Positions 27,034 to 36,600 of a stretch of DNA of 64,000 bases are shown here, piece after piece. The translations under genes and the position numbers were made by a program. This stretch comes from PALSA-505 sp036267135 (GTDB lineage Bacteria > Actinomycetota > Actinomycetes > Streptosporangiales > Streptosporangiaceae). The stretch lies in contig DATAWQ010000088.1 of NCBI GenBank assembly GCA_036267135.1, positions 1 to 64,000 of the forward strand, given 5' to 3'. The notes beneath the pieces are model-generated. The model was not told the origin of the DNA. It was given only the letters and a program-made list of their open reading frames with translations, and made no database searches. Each line of letters begins with the position of its first letter. Positions within the stretch are counted from its first letter, which is position 1.

Positions 27034-27807
27034 ATGTCCGTGCTCAACGCCCTGACCGAGGCCATCCGAACCAGCAAGGTCGAGGTCATCGACCTCACCG
27101 CGCCGCTGAACGACACGACGCCGGTGATCAAGCTTCCGGAGCCGTTCGGCAACACGATCTCGTTCAGCCTGAGCGAGATCAGCCGCTACGACGACCGCGG
27201 CCCGGCCTGGTACTGGAACGACATCAGCACCGGTGAGCACACCGGCACTCACTTCGACGCCCCGGTGCACTGGGTGACCGGCAGGGACGGCCAGGACGTG
27301 TCCCAGGTGCCGCCGTCCCGGCTGATCGCACCGGCCGCGGTGCTCGACTTCTCCGCGCAAGCCGCCGCCGACCCCGACTTCCTGCTCGAAGTGGACCACG
27401 TCAAGCAGTGGGAAGGCGAGCATGGCGCGCTGCCCGACGGCGGCTGGCTGCTGTACCGGACCGGCTGGGACGCCCGCTCGGACGACCAGGAGGAGTTTCT
27501 GAACGCCAACGAGACCGGGCCGCACACCCCGGGGGTATCGGTGGAGTGCGCCCGCTGGCTGGCCGAGGAGTCGCCGGTGCTCGGACTCGGCGTCGAGACC
27601 GTGGGCACCGACGCCGGAGCGGCTCACTCGTTCGCCCCTCCGTTCCCCTGCCATTCCGCGTTGCTCGGCGCCGGCAAGTACGGGCTCACCCAGTTGCGCA
27701 ATCTGGCCCGGCTGCCCGCCCAGGGAGCGGTGGTGATCGCCGGCCCGCTGCCGATCACCGGCGGTTCCGGCAGCCCCTGCCGGGCACTGGCCCTGGTCGA
27801 AACCTGA
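27034..27807 (+). CDS. cyclase/kynurenine formamidase-like metal hydrolase
   Basis: A 257-aa member of the cyclase (KynB-like) family. The metal-binding signature HTGTHFDAPVHW gives His69, His73, Asp75 and His79. A second conserved block is 'GVSVECARWLAEESPVLGLG'. Family members hydrolyse N-formylkynurenine, isatin or carbamates. GGGAGG just before the ATG at 27034 is preferred to the in-frame GTG at 27019. The stop TGA shares one base with the ATG of the ThDP enzyme (TGATG), so both are made together. Confidence 0.9.
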   Translation: MSVLNALTEAIRTSKVEVIDLTAPLNDTTPVIKLPEPFGNTISFSLSEISRYDDRGPAWYWNDISTGEHTGTHFDAPVHWVTGRDGQDVSQVPPSRLIAPAAVLDFSAQAAADPDFLLEVDHVKQWEGEHGALPDGGWLLYRTGWDARSDDQEEFLNANETGPHTPGVSVECARWLAEESPVLGLGVETVGTDAGAAHSFAPPFPCHSALLGAGKYGLTQLRNLARLPAQGAVVIAGPLPITGGSGSPCRALALVET

Positions 27808-29456
27808 TGCTGGTCGCGGAGGCGGTCGCCGACGCCTTGGCAGGCCTGGGTGTGGACACCGTGTTTGGCCTGGTTGGGAGCGGCAACTTCCACGTCACCA
27901 ACGGCCTGACCGCCCGCGGGGCCCGGTTCGTAGCCGCCCGCCACGAGTGCGGCGCGGCCAGCATGGCCGACGGCTGGGCCCGGCTGGCCGGCCGGCCCGG
28001 CGTGCTCTCCGTACACCAGGGGCCGGGACTGACCAACGCGATGACCGGCATCACCGAGGCGGCCAAGAGCCGCACGCCGCTGGTAGTGCTGGCCGCCGAC
28101 GTGGCGGGCGCGGCGGTGCGATCCAACTTCCGCATCGACGTGGCCGCGCTGGCCGCCTCGGTCGGCGCGGTGCCCGAACGGCTGCATTCGGCGGAGTCCG
28201 CGGTCGCGGACGCGGTGCGGGCCTACCGGACCGCGGCCCGCCAGCGGCGGACCGTGCTGCTGGCCATGCCTCTCGACGTGCAGGCCGCGCAGTGCGACCC
28301 GCCCGACGTGCTGCCGGAGCACGCGCACGCGCCGGCGGCTCCATCTCCGGACGCGGCCGCCGAGCTGGCCAGGGCGCTGGCGGGGGCGGCCCGTCCCGTG
28401 TTCGTCGCCGGCCGGGGGGCGCGGGTGGCCGGCGCCCGCCGCGACCTGGAGGATCTGGCCGACGCCTGCGGTGCGCTGCTGGCCACGTCGGCGGCGGCCA
28501 AGGGCCTGTTCCGCGGCAGCGCCTGGGATCTGGACGTGTGCGGCGGGTTCGCCTCACCGCTCGCCGCGCGGCTGGTCAAGGACGCGGACCTGATAGTGGC
28601 CTGGGGCTGCTCGCTGAACATGTGGACGACCAGGCACGGCACGCTGATCGGCGCCGGCTGCCAGGTCGCGCAGGTGGACGACGACACCGCGGCGATCGGC
28701 GCGCACCGGCCGGTGCATCTGGGGGTGTTCGGCGACGTCGCCGTCACCGCCCGGGCGGTCGCCGCGGCGCTGCGGGACGGGCCGCCCGCACTCGGGCGCG
28801 GTTACCGCTCCGACGCGGTCCGCCAGCAGATCGCCGAGGGCGGCCGCTGGCGCGACGTGCCGTACACCGACGAGAGCGGCGACGGCCGGATCGACCCACG
28901 GACGCTGTCCATCGGGCTCGACGACCTGCTGCCGGCCGAGCGGCTGGTGGCCGTGGACTCCGGCAACTTCATGGGCTACCCGAGCATGTTCCTGTCCGTC
29001 CCCGACGAGCAGGGCTTCTGCTTCACCCAGGCCTACCAGTCGGTCGGCCTGGGCCTGGGGTCGGCCATCGGCTCGGCCATCGCCCGCCCGGACCGGCTGA
29101 CCGTGGCCGCGCTCGGCGACGGTGGCGCGCTGATGGGGGTGAGCGAACTGGAGACGGTGGTCAGGCTGGGCTTGCCCATGGTGATCGTGGTCTACGACGA
29201 CGAGGCCTACGGCGCCGAGGTCCATCATTTTCTCCCGGACGGTTCCCCGCTGGACACCGTGCGATTCCCACCCACCGACATCGCGAGGATCGGGGAGGGA
29301 TTCGGGTGCGACGGCGTGACGGTCCGCGATCCCGACGACCTCGCGAAGGTCAGCCGCTGGCTAGACGGCCCGCGCGACCGCCCGCTGCTGATCGACGCGA
29401 AGGTCACCGCCAAGCACGGCTCCTGGTGGCTGGAGGAGGCGTTCCGCGGTCACTGA
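27807..29456 (+). CDS. thiamine diphosphate-dependent enzyme (acetolactate synthase/benzoylformate decarboxylase-like)
   Basis: A 549-aa three-domain ThDP enzyme. The activating Glu is in 'ARHECGAASMADGWARL', and the ThDP/Mg motif starts at 'ALGDGGALMGVSELETVVRL' and ends with 'VVYDDEAYGAEVHH'. The central domain 'AGAARPVFVAGRGARVAGAR' is degenerate. It may decarboxylate or ligate a 2-oxoacid. Translational coupling to a KynB-like hydrolase suggests a two-step catabolic or detoxifying sequence on an aromatic or amide substrate, but this is inference. Confidence 0.88.
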   Translation: MLVAEAVADALAGLGVDTVFGLVGSGNFHVTNGLTARGARFVAARHECGAASMADGWARLAGRPGVLSVHQGPGLTNAMTGITEAAKSRTPLVVLAADVAGAAVRSNFRIDVAALAASVGAVPERLHSAESAVADAVRAYRTAARQRRTVLLAMPLDVQAAQCDPPDVLPEHAHAPAAPSPDAAAELARALAGAARPVFVAGRGARVAGARRDLEDLADACGALLATSAAAKGLFRGSAWDLDVCGGFASPLAARLVKDADLIVAWGCSLNMWTTRHGTLIGAGCQVAQVDDDTAAIGAHRPVHLGVFGDVAVTARAVAAALRDGPPALGRGYRSDAVRQQIAEGGRWRDVPYTDESGDGRIDPRTLSIGLDDLLPAERLVAVDSGNFMGYPSMFLSVPDEQGFCFTQAYQSVGLGLGSAIGSAIARPDRLTVAALGDGGALMGVSELETVVRLGLPMVIVVYDDEAYGAEVHHFLPDGSPLDTVRFPPTDIARIGEGFGCDGVTVRDPDDLAKVSRWLDGPRDRPLLIDAKVTAKHGSWWLEEAFRGH

Positions 29457-29497
29457 CCTGCCCACGGCAGGCCGGTGACCGCGGAGACCGTGCCTGG

Positions 29498-29773
29498 TCA
29501 ACAGGGGCCGTCGTTGTTCCAGGCGCCGGACGAGCCGCCCGGTACCTCGTTCTCGTTCCACTGGTTGGCGGTCCACTGGTCACCGTTGTATGAGACCTCG
29601 TCGCCGCTGGTGTAGGTGGCGCCGGACGACCAGGCGGGGGCCGTGCAGCCGGTGGGCGGCGGGGTCGGGGTGGGGGTGGGCGTCGGCGGCGGAGTCGTGG
29701 ACGTGGAGTCGGCGAAGGAAACCGTGTAGGCGGTGAAGTCCCAAGAATTCTGGGGGGCGCGGCGTGTAGCCGC
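29498..29773 (-). pseudogene. 3' remnant of a secreted glycosidase/chitin-binding protein (CBM5/12)
   Basis: No start codon exists, yet the minus strand translates cleanly into a C-terminal carbohydrate-binding tail. The frame has 'SWDFTAYTVSFADS', a Pro/Thr linker (TPPPTPTPTPTPPPTG), and then a CBM5/12 module with 'APAWSSGATYTSGDEVSYNG', 'QWTANQWNENEVPGG' and a final 'GAWNNDGPC', including the usual Cys pair. A stop in the same frame at 29774-29776 and the end of the MFS gene at 29791 cut it off. The catalytic part is therefore deleted or displaced. Confidence 0.8.
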
Positions 29774-29790
29774 TCAGGTACTCCTGCGAT

Positions 29791-31077
29791 TCAGGTCGCG
29801 GCGGCGGCCGGGGCGTTCTCGTTCTCGTCTGCGGGGTCGTGGGACTGGTGGCGGTAGCGGATGAAGGCGGGCAGAGCCAGGCCGATCACGACGCTGCCCA
29901 CGATCGTGGCCAGGCCGCCGGCGAATGCGCTGATCGTCGGGGTCGTCAGTGAGCCCAGCGCGCCCGCCTCCAGATTGCCGAGCTGCCCTCCGCCCGCGCC
30001 CACGACGTAGTCGGCGGCCATGACCCGGCCGCGGAACTCCTCGGGCGTCGCCGACTGGACGATGACGCCGCGGAACACCACGGTGAACATGTCCGCAGCG
30101 CCGGCCAGGCCGAGCAGGACCAGGGTCAGCCAGAGGCTCGGGGCCAGCGCGAAACCGGCGAAGGCCGCGCCCCACACGGCCACCGTGACCAGCATGGCCA
30201 GGCCCTGGCGGGCGATGTGCTTGACCGGCCCGGAGAACACGGCCGTGACCAGGCCACCCACGCCGATGGCGGCCATGAACAGGCCGAGCGTACGCGGGTT
30301 GCCACCGAACCGTTCCGCGTTGATCGCCGGGAAAAGGGCCATGGGCAGCGCGAAGACGGTGGCGTTGAGGTCAGCCAGGAACGCGCCGCCGATCACCTGG
30401 CTGCCGCGGATGAAGCTCACCCCCGCGGCCACCGCGCGCGGGCCCGGCCGCATGCCTCCGGCCTGCGGCCGCATCGCGGGCAACCTCGCTACCCCATAGA
30501 GCGAGACGCAAAAGGTGATCGTGTCGACGAGGTAGCAGACCCGCACACCCAGGTGGGGAGCGGCCGCGATGGCGCCGGCGAGCGCCGGGCCAACGGTCAT
30601 CACGATCTGGAAGCCCAGCCGGTCCAGGGCCATACCAGCCGCTAGCTGGCTACGCGGCAGCAGACTCGAAATGAACGTGCTGCGGGCCGGGCGGTTGACC
30701 GCACCGAGCCCGGACGCCAAGGCAACCAGGCCGTACAGCGTCCACACCGAACGCAGTCCGGCGAAGGCCTGGATGGCTAGCAGTGCCGACACCACCGCCA
30801 GGCAGACGCTGGTGATCAGCACCAGCTTCCTGCGGTCGGTCGCGTCCACGATCGAGCCACCCAGCAGCCCCACCACCAGCGTCGGGACCATCTGAGCGAC
30901 GCCGATGGCGCCCACCGCGAACGGTGACCTGGTGACGTCGTAAACCTGGAGCATGACCGCGAACCCAGTCAGGGCGCTGCCCACCGCCGACAGCGTCGTG
31001 CCCACCCACAGCCGCCGGAACGCGGCCGACTCGCGCAACGGTGAGACGTCTGCGAGCAGTCGGTATCTGCTGGGCAC
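29791..31077 (-). CDS. MFS exporter (EntS-like)
   Basis: A 428-aa major facilitator with about twelve helices and the MFS signature 'LLGGSIVDATDRRKLVLIT'. The N-terminal 'SPLRESAAFRRLWVGTTLSA' is typical of EntS-like drug or siderophore exporters. The C-terminus is polar (HQSHDPADENENAP). It diverges from a MarR regulator. The perfect palindrome between them suggests direct repression by MarR and induction by the exported compound. Confidence 0.92.
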   Translation of the reverse strand: MPSRYRLLADVSPLRESAAFRRLWVGTTLSAVGSALTGFAVMLQVYDVTRSPFAVGAIGVAQMVPTLVVGLLGGSIVDATDRRKLVLITSVCLAVVSALLAIQAFAGLRSVWTLYGLVALASGLGAVNRPARSTFISSLLPRSQLAAGMALDRLGFQIVMTVGPALAGAIAAAPHLGVRVCYLVDTITFCVSLYGVARLPAMRPQAGGMRPGPRAVAAGVSFIRGSQVIGGAFLADLNATVFALPMALFPAINAERFGGNPRTLGLFMAAIGVGGLVTAVFSGPVKHIARQGLAMLVTVAVWGAAFAGFALAPSLWLTLVLLGLAGAADMFTVVFRGVIVQSATPEEFRGRVMAADYVVGAGGGQLGNLEAGALGSLTTPTISAFAGGLATIVGSVVIGLALPAFIRYRHQSHDPADENENAPAAAAT

Positions 31078-31111
31078 GACGGTGTACTCCTCACTTTGGC
31101 TTCGCTCACTG

Positions 31112-31137
31112 TAACAGCACTTATATAAGTGCTGTTA
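31112..31137. promoter_or_regulatory. 26-bp perfect palindrome, likely MarR operator
   Basis: TAACAGCACTTAT is followed immediately by its exact reverse complement. It lies between the divergent MFS (start 31077) and MarR (start 31148) genes and touches the TATAAT box of marR. Size and symmetry fit a MarR-dimer site. Confidence 0.85.
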
Positions 31138-31141
31138 TAAT
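31136..31141 (+). promoter_or_regulatory. -10 box of the marR gene (leaderless transcript)
   Basis: A consensus TATAAT lies 6 nt before the GTG at 31148, so transcription should begin at or next to the start codon and the mRNA would be leaderless. No good -35 is seen at 16-18 bp. There is no Shine-Dalgarno sequence, consistent with this. Confidence 0.65.
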
Positions 31142-31147
31142 TATGCG

Positions 31148-31678
31148 GTGACCAGCAGCGTGAGCAGGGCCGCCCAGGCGCCCGAGTCGGGCAATACCGA
31201 TCCAAGCCAGCACAGTCGGTGGCGGGCGTTGCGTCTGCTGCAGGCGGCGATGGACGCCGACATCGCCCGCGTCTACGCCGACGCACGTATCGACGGTCTC
31301 AAGCCGAATTGGGTAGCGGAACTGCTGCGACTGCACGCCAACGGCCCGATGACCATCACCGAGCTAGCCGGGTCGGTACAGCACACTCACTCGGCGGTCA
31401 GCCAGAAGGTCGCCGCGATGCGCTCGGCCGGGTGGGTCCGCACCACCACCGGCGCCGACGCCAGGAGCAAGCGGGTCACGCTCACCCCCAAGGCGACCCG
31501 CATCGCCGGCCGTCTCGCGGCCGAGTGGCGTGCCACCGAGGCCACCATCGGCGAGATCGAGGCGGAGATCCCTTATCCGCTGAGCCAGGTCGTCATCGAT
31601 ATCGAGACAGCCCTGCGGCGCAAGAGCTTCCACGATCGCATCGCCGAGAAACTGGCCAATGATCCCGCCTGGACGTGA
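31148..31678 (+). CDS. MarR-family transcriptional regulator
   Basis: A 176-aa winged-helix protein. The recognition region is 'MTITELAGSVQHTHSAVSQK' with wing 'GWVRTTTGADARSKRVTLTP', and flanking helices form the dimer domain. It is divergent from an MFS exporter and probably autoregulated through the 26-bp palindrome that abuts its -10 box. Confidence 0.93.
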   Translation: MTSSVSRAAQAPESGNTDPSQHSRWRALRLLQAAMDADIARVYADARIDGLKPNWVAELLRLHANGPMTITELAGSVQHTHSAVSQKVAAMRSAGWVRTTTGADARSKRVTLTPKATRIAGRLAAEWRATEATIGEIEAEIPYPLSQVVIDIETALRRKSFHDRIAEKLANDPAWT

Positions 31679-32031
31679 TGGCCAACGTTCCGCCCACGAG
31701 GGCTCCGGCGTACGCCGGGTGGACGGCCTTCGGCCAGGCCGAACGCCACGCTTGAGGACTACGTGGTGTCCCCGCCTGTAGTGCTTTGCGGGAGAGGTTT
31801 GCCGCAACGGTAGGGCCGGAAAGGCGGATGACCGCAACCCGTCAAGGCTGCGGTCATCCATTCGAGATGGCGGCTTCTCCAGAGCCGTCTTCAGGTTGTC
31901 ACAGGCTATTGCTGTTGTCAATATTTCCGATGGACTTACTTGCTAATACTTCATCCGCGGACGGACCGACCTCACCGTTCGTGGGCACGCACTGCGACGC
32001 TTCCGGTGGGGCTGGCGCGATCCGCTGAGCC
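31679..32031. other. intergenic region with a hairpin
   Basis: About 350 bases between marR and the convergent ammonium transporter. I find no credible gene. It contains the inverted repeat GGATGACCGCA (31826-31836) / TGCGGTCATCC (31849-31859) with a 12-nt loop, a plausible terminator for one or both convergent genes. The stretch 31900-31965 is noticeably AT-richer than its surroundings. Confidence 0.6.
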
Positions 32032-33453
32032 TCACGGCTCGTGCGCGCCCACCCCGTCCGGGGCGCCGACGCTTTCCGCCGGGGTGGGCGAGACCTCGCG
32101 GGCCATCGCAGTCTCGCTGCCCGAGCCGACCCGGATCAGTTCCTCGGACGGATAGACCTCTTCGCCGTGCACCGCCACGTCTCCGATCTCCAGGTCCGCG
32201 TCCGGAATACGCAGCTTCATGAACAGGCCGATGCCCCGCAGGATGAGGAACGTGACCAGGCCGTCCCACACGATGATGGTCAGCGCCGCACCGGCCTGGA
32301 TGGCCAGTTGCATCGGGTGACCGTGCAGCAGGCCGGTCCCGGCCACCGACGAGGTCTTGCCGATACCGAGGTACTCGATCATCTTCGGGTCCGCCAGCAG
32401 GCCCACCAGCAGCCCGCCGAACAGCCCAGCGATGCCGTGCGTGTAGACGACCCCGAGCGCGTCGTCCACCTTGGTGAACGGCCACACGTACCTGGGCAGG
32501 TAGGTCCAGGCCACCCACACGATCCCCGAGCAGACCAGCCCGATCACGATCGCGCCCACCCCGGTCACGAACCCGGCCGCGGGGGTGATGCCGACCAGCC
32601 CGCAGATCATGCCGTTCAGGCCACCGAGGAACGTGGGCTTGCGCTCGCGGCTGAACGCCATGTCCATGACGATCCAGGTCAGCATCGCCACGGCGGTGGC
32701 CAGGTTGGTGTTGATCACGGCCGAGGCCGCGTCCGCCCCGGCGAAGTACGGGTCCCCGCCGTTGAAGCCGTTCCACCCGAGCCACAGCAGGCCCGCCCCG
32801 ACCGCGACGAACAGCAGGTTGTTCGGCACGGCGCGCTCGCGGTCGCGCTTGAGCCTGGGACCGATGACCGCCGCGGCCACGAACCCGGACACCCCGGCCG
32901 CCAGGTGGATCACGTAACCGCCGCTGTAGTCCAGCGCGCCCTTGCCCGCCCAGAAGCCCCCGCCCCACAGCATGAACGCGTTCACCGTGTAGGCGAAGGT
33001 GATCCACAGCGGCACGAAGATGAGCCAGACCCTGAAGCTGATCCGGCCGATCACACTGCCGATGAACAGGATCGGGGTGATGGCCGCGAACACGAACTGG
33101 AAGTAGGCCAGCGACGACTCGGAGTAGCGGAATTTCGGCATCAGCCCGGTCAGCAACGGGATAACCGCCCGCTCCTGCTCGCTCCCGGCGCCGGTTATCG
33201 TGCCCGGCCTGCCGAGGAAATGACCGATCCAGGGCGACCCGAATCCCATCTTGAAGCCCCACAGCACCCAGACGATCAGCGTCAGGCCGAACGCGCTGAA
33301 CACCATCAGCACCGTGTTAATCGCCCATCGGCGCTGCACCAGGCCGCCGTACAGGACGGCAATGGCCGGAATGCTCATGAGGCCGACGAGCGTGGCCGCG
33401 GTGAGCTGCCAGGCGTTGTCCCCGGCACTCAGCCAGCTCGGATAGGGAACCAC
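32032..33453 (-). CDS. amt: ammonium transporter (Amt/MEP)
   Basis: A 473-aa, eleven-helix ammonium channel. Conserved features are 'LLWLGWNGFNGG', the Asp before the first pore His in 'LDYSGGYVIHLAAGVSG', and the second pore His in 'VYTHGIAGLFGGLLVG'. The C-terminal tail is acidic. The GTG at 33453 is chosen because GGAGG lies four bases upstream; extension to 33591 adds a Pro/Arg-rich stretch not found in Amt. No glnB/glnD follow, unlike the common amt-glnB-glnD operon. A GlnR-like box lies 120 nt upstream. Confidence 0.93.
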   Translation of the reverse strand: MVPYPSWLSAGDNAWQLTAATLVGLMSIPAIAVLYGGLVQRRWAINTVLMVFSAFGLTLIVWVLWGFKMGFGSPWIGHFLGRPGTITGAGSEQERAVIPLLTGLMPKFRYSESSLAYFQFVFAAITPILFIGSVIGRISFRVWLIFVPLWITFAYTVNAFMLWGGGFWAGKGALDYSGGYVIHLAAGVSGFVAAAVIGPRLKRDRERAVPNNLLFVAVGAGLLWLGWNGFNGGDPYFAGADAASAVINTNLATAVAMLTWIVMDMAFSRERKPTFLGGLNGMICGLVGITPAAGFVTGVGAIVIGLVCSGIVWVAWTYLPRYVWPFTKVDDALGVVYTHGIAGLFGGLLVGLLADPKMIEYLGIGKTSSVAGTGLLHGHPMQLAIQAGAALTIIVWDGLVTFLILRGIGLFMKLRIPDADLEIGDVAVHGEEVYPSEELIRVGSGSETAMAREVSPTPAESVGAPDGVGAHEP

Positions 33454-33571
33454 CGCGCCTCCAAGGGCTGCCGTGGAAGGGCCCGCCGGTGGTCCAGGCC
33501 GCGGGCGCCCTGGGTAGCCCGGACGGCCGCTTCGCTGTCCTTTAGAACACTCACATTTCTCCCACGGCCTG

Positions 33572-33610
33572 GTTTCGGACCTATTTCCCACTCGTTACGG
33601 GGAAGGTAAC
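33572..33610. promoter_or_regulatory. GlnR-like nitrogen-control box between amt and lanM
   Basis: On the minus strand the order is GTTAC-n7-GTAAC-n6-GAAAT-n6-GAAAC. This matches the GlnR pattern of GTnAC and GAAAC half-sites spaced by six bases. It lies upstream of amt, the classic GlnR target, and ends 24 nt before the lanM start codon on the other side. Confidence 0.7.
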
Positions 33611-33633
33611 GCACCTGGCAGAGGAAGGGCCCG

Positions 33634-36600
33634 GTGTTTCATGCCTGTTTCGGACAGTCCCTAATTACATTAATGAACGGCTGCGCCAACGACCGTGGAC
33701 GGCCGGCCAGCGCCGCGGGCGCCGATCTCGAACCCGGGGGTTGTCCCGCCGCGGGCGCGGACCAAAAACCTGAGTACCTTCTACTCATCAACGCCCGCCC
33801 TGACGGTGTCAGGCTGCGAAATGTGAATCCTCTGGCCACCCACACAAGCCAGGATTCCCGCACGGCTGGACTTGGCCGCGACTGGTGGATCCGGGCTCAG
33901 ACCCGGCACGAGCGAGCCTGCTGGGACGCGTTCCCGGCCCGGCCCGCGTGGGTGGATGTGGCCGAGCGGGCGGTGGCCACGGCGGCGGCGCCGGACGCGC
34001 TTCCTGCTGAGGCACTGCCCTCCTTGGACACGTGGCACGAGGCGTTCGCACTCCCCCTCCGGCCGTTCCTGACGGGGGCCAGGGACGTCCTGATCGCGGC
34101 GGGGCGGGGATGCCTCTCCCCCGCGCACGCCGATCTGGATTCGATCGCGGACACGTTCACCGCCGTGCTCGGCCAGCAGTTGGCCAGGATCGCCGCGCAG
34201 ACCCTGGTGCACGAACTCCAGGCGGCACGGACGCAGGGCCGCCTGGCCGGCCACAACGGGCGGGAACGGTTCGCCGACTTCATCTGGCAGCAGTGCGAGC
34301 CAGCCGGGCTGACCGCCCTGCTCGAGCGGTACCCGGTGCTCGCCCGGCTGCTGGGAACGGCCAGCCTGCAAGCCACGCAGGCCGGGGCCGAGCTGCTGAC
34401 CAGGTTCGGCTCTGACCGCGGGGCCGTGATCACGAAGCTGCTGGGTGGATTCGACCCTGGCCCGGTCGTGTCGATCGATCCGACCAGAGGGGACCGGCAC
34501 CGGCACGGGCGCGCGGTGGCGGTGGTCTCGTTCGCCGACGGGCGCAAGGTGGTTTACAAGCCCCGCAGCCTGGCCGCTCACGTCCTGTTCGGCGACGTCG
34601 TGGCCTGGCTCAACGAGCGGGTGCCGCGGGCCGGCCTGCGCACCGCCCATGTCGTGGTCCTGCCGGGGTACGGGTGGGTGGAATTCATCGCTCCCAGCCC
34701 GCTGACCTGGCCGAGCGAGGCCGACGTGTTCTACCGTCGGCACGGCGTGCTGCTGGCCGCGCTGCACGCGCTGCGTGCCACCGACATGCACTGCGAGAAC
34801 GTGATCGCCTGCGGCGACCAGCCGGTCTTCATCGATGTCGAGACGCTCCTGCATCCCACCCTGCCGGCGTCGGCCGGGCCGGCTCAGCAGGGGGCGGGCG
34901 CCGACCCGGCGGCCGAGGCGCTAGCCGCGTCGGTGCACCGCACCGGATTGCTGCCCTACCTGGCCATGAGCGAGAACGGCCCGAGCGACCAGTCCGGCCT
35001 GGGCGGTGGCGCGGACGGCCGCTGCCCCGACGGCGTGCTGGACTGGGATCCCCCGGCGAGTGACCGCACCCGGCTGATCCGCCGCCGCGCGACGGCCGAC
35101 GTCGCCCCGCACAACCGGCCCAGGCTGGCCGGCGAGACCGTCGATCCAGCCGACCACGAGCAGGCCCTGCTCGACGGATTCCGGCTCGGCTACAACGCGA
35201 TCGCCGCCGACCGGCCGGGGTTCACCCGGCTCATCGAGTCACGCGGCGACACCGAGAGCGGCGACATCGAGATTCGGGTGATCGTCCGCTCCAGCCGCGG
35301 ATACACCCGGCTGCTGGACGAATCCACCCACCCGGATCTGCTGCGGGACGCGCGCGACCGGGATGCGGCCCTGGATCTGCTGCGCCAGGTGTCGGCCCAG
35401 CACCCGGTCAGGCGCGCGCTGGCCAAGCACGAACTGATGGACCTGTGGGCCGGCGACGTTCCGCTGGTGACCACCTGGCCGCGGGCCCGCGGCCTCAGCA
35501 CGTCGGCCGGACAGCATGTGCCCGGCCTCCTCGACCGGCCAGCGCTCGACAGCGCGCTGGACGCAATAGCGGCGATGGGTGACGTCGATAGGAACGACCA
35601 GGAGTGGCTGATCTCGGCCAGCCTGGCCACCCGTCGCGAGACCGGCGGTCACCGGGGCGCGGTGCCAGCCCAGCCCCCGGTGACCGCCGCCGCCGGCGAT
35701 CCGGATCGGCTGCTGGCCGCTGCTTGCGGCCTGGCCGACCGGATCGTCGCGCGCGGCATCAGTGACACCGCATGGCCCGGGCCCGCGGCGCGCGGGTCCC
35801 GGGTGAACTGGCTGGGCCTGCAGTTCGTCGACGACGCCCAGTGGATGCTGCTGCCGATGGGCGCCGGGCTGGCGGACGGCTACCTCGGAGTGGCGCTGTT
35901 CCTGGCCGAACTGGCCTCGCTGACCGGGATCCGCCGGTACACGGACGTGGCCAGGCGAGCGGTGAGCGCGGTGCCACACCTGCTGAGCGTGCTGGCCGGC
36001 CGGCCCGACCTGCTCGCCACGGTGGGCTGCGGAGCCGCCGCGGGCCTGGGTGGGATCAGCTACGGCCTGGCCCGGATGGCCACCCTGCTCGACGACGACG
36101 AGATCCGCGACTGGACCAAGATCGCGGTCGAACTGACGGCCACCGCGGCCGACCTGCCCGGGCCGGCCGGATGGGCCGAGGGCCGGGCCGGCTGCCTGGC
36201 GGCGATGACCGCGGTGCAGGCCGAACTCGGCCTCGACACGGCCGGGACGCTCGCGCGGACGTGCGCCGACCGGCTGGCCGCCCTGGCCGAGAGCACCGGC
36301 GGCGAGTGCACCGACCGCGGGGGCACTGACCGCGGGGGCACTGACCGCGAAAGCACTGACCGCGAAAGCACTGCGGACGGCGATTCATCACTGTCCGGCT
36401 TCGCCCACGGCCCGGCCGGCATCGGCTGGGCGCTGGCGCGGTTCGCGGCCGCCGCGGCCGAGCCACGCTACCGCCTGGCCGGCCAGCGGGCCGTGCGCTA
36501 CGACACCAGGCATTACGGCGCAGAGCCGGCCGCGGGTGCACGCTGGGCCGGGTACGCACGGCTGGCCGGGAAGACGGGTCCCGGGCTCGACCGGGAGTGC

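Noticed and set aside
32041..33609. 522-codon open frame antisense to amt
   Set aside because: His/Pro/Arg-rich shadow; amt has all pore residues on the other strand.
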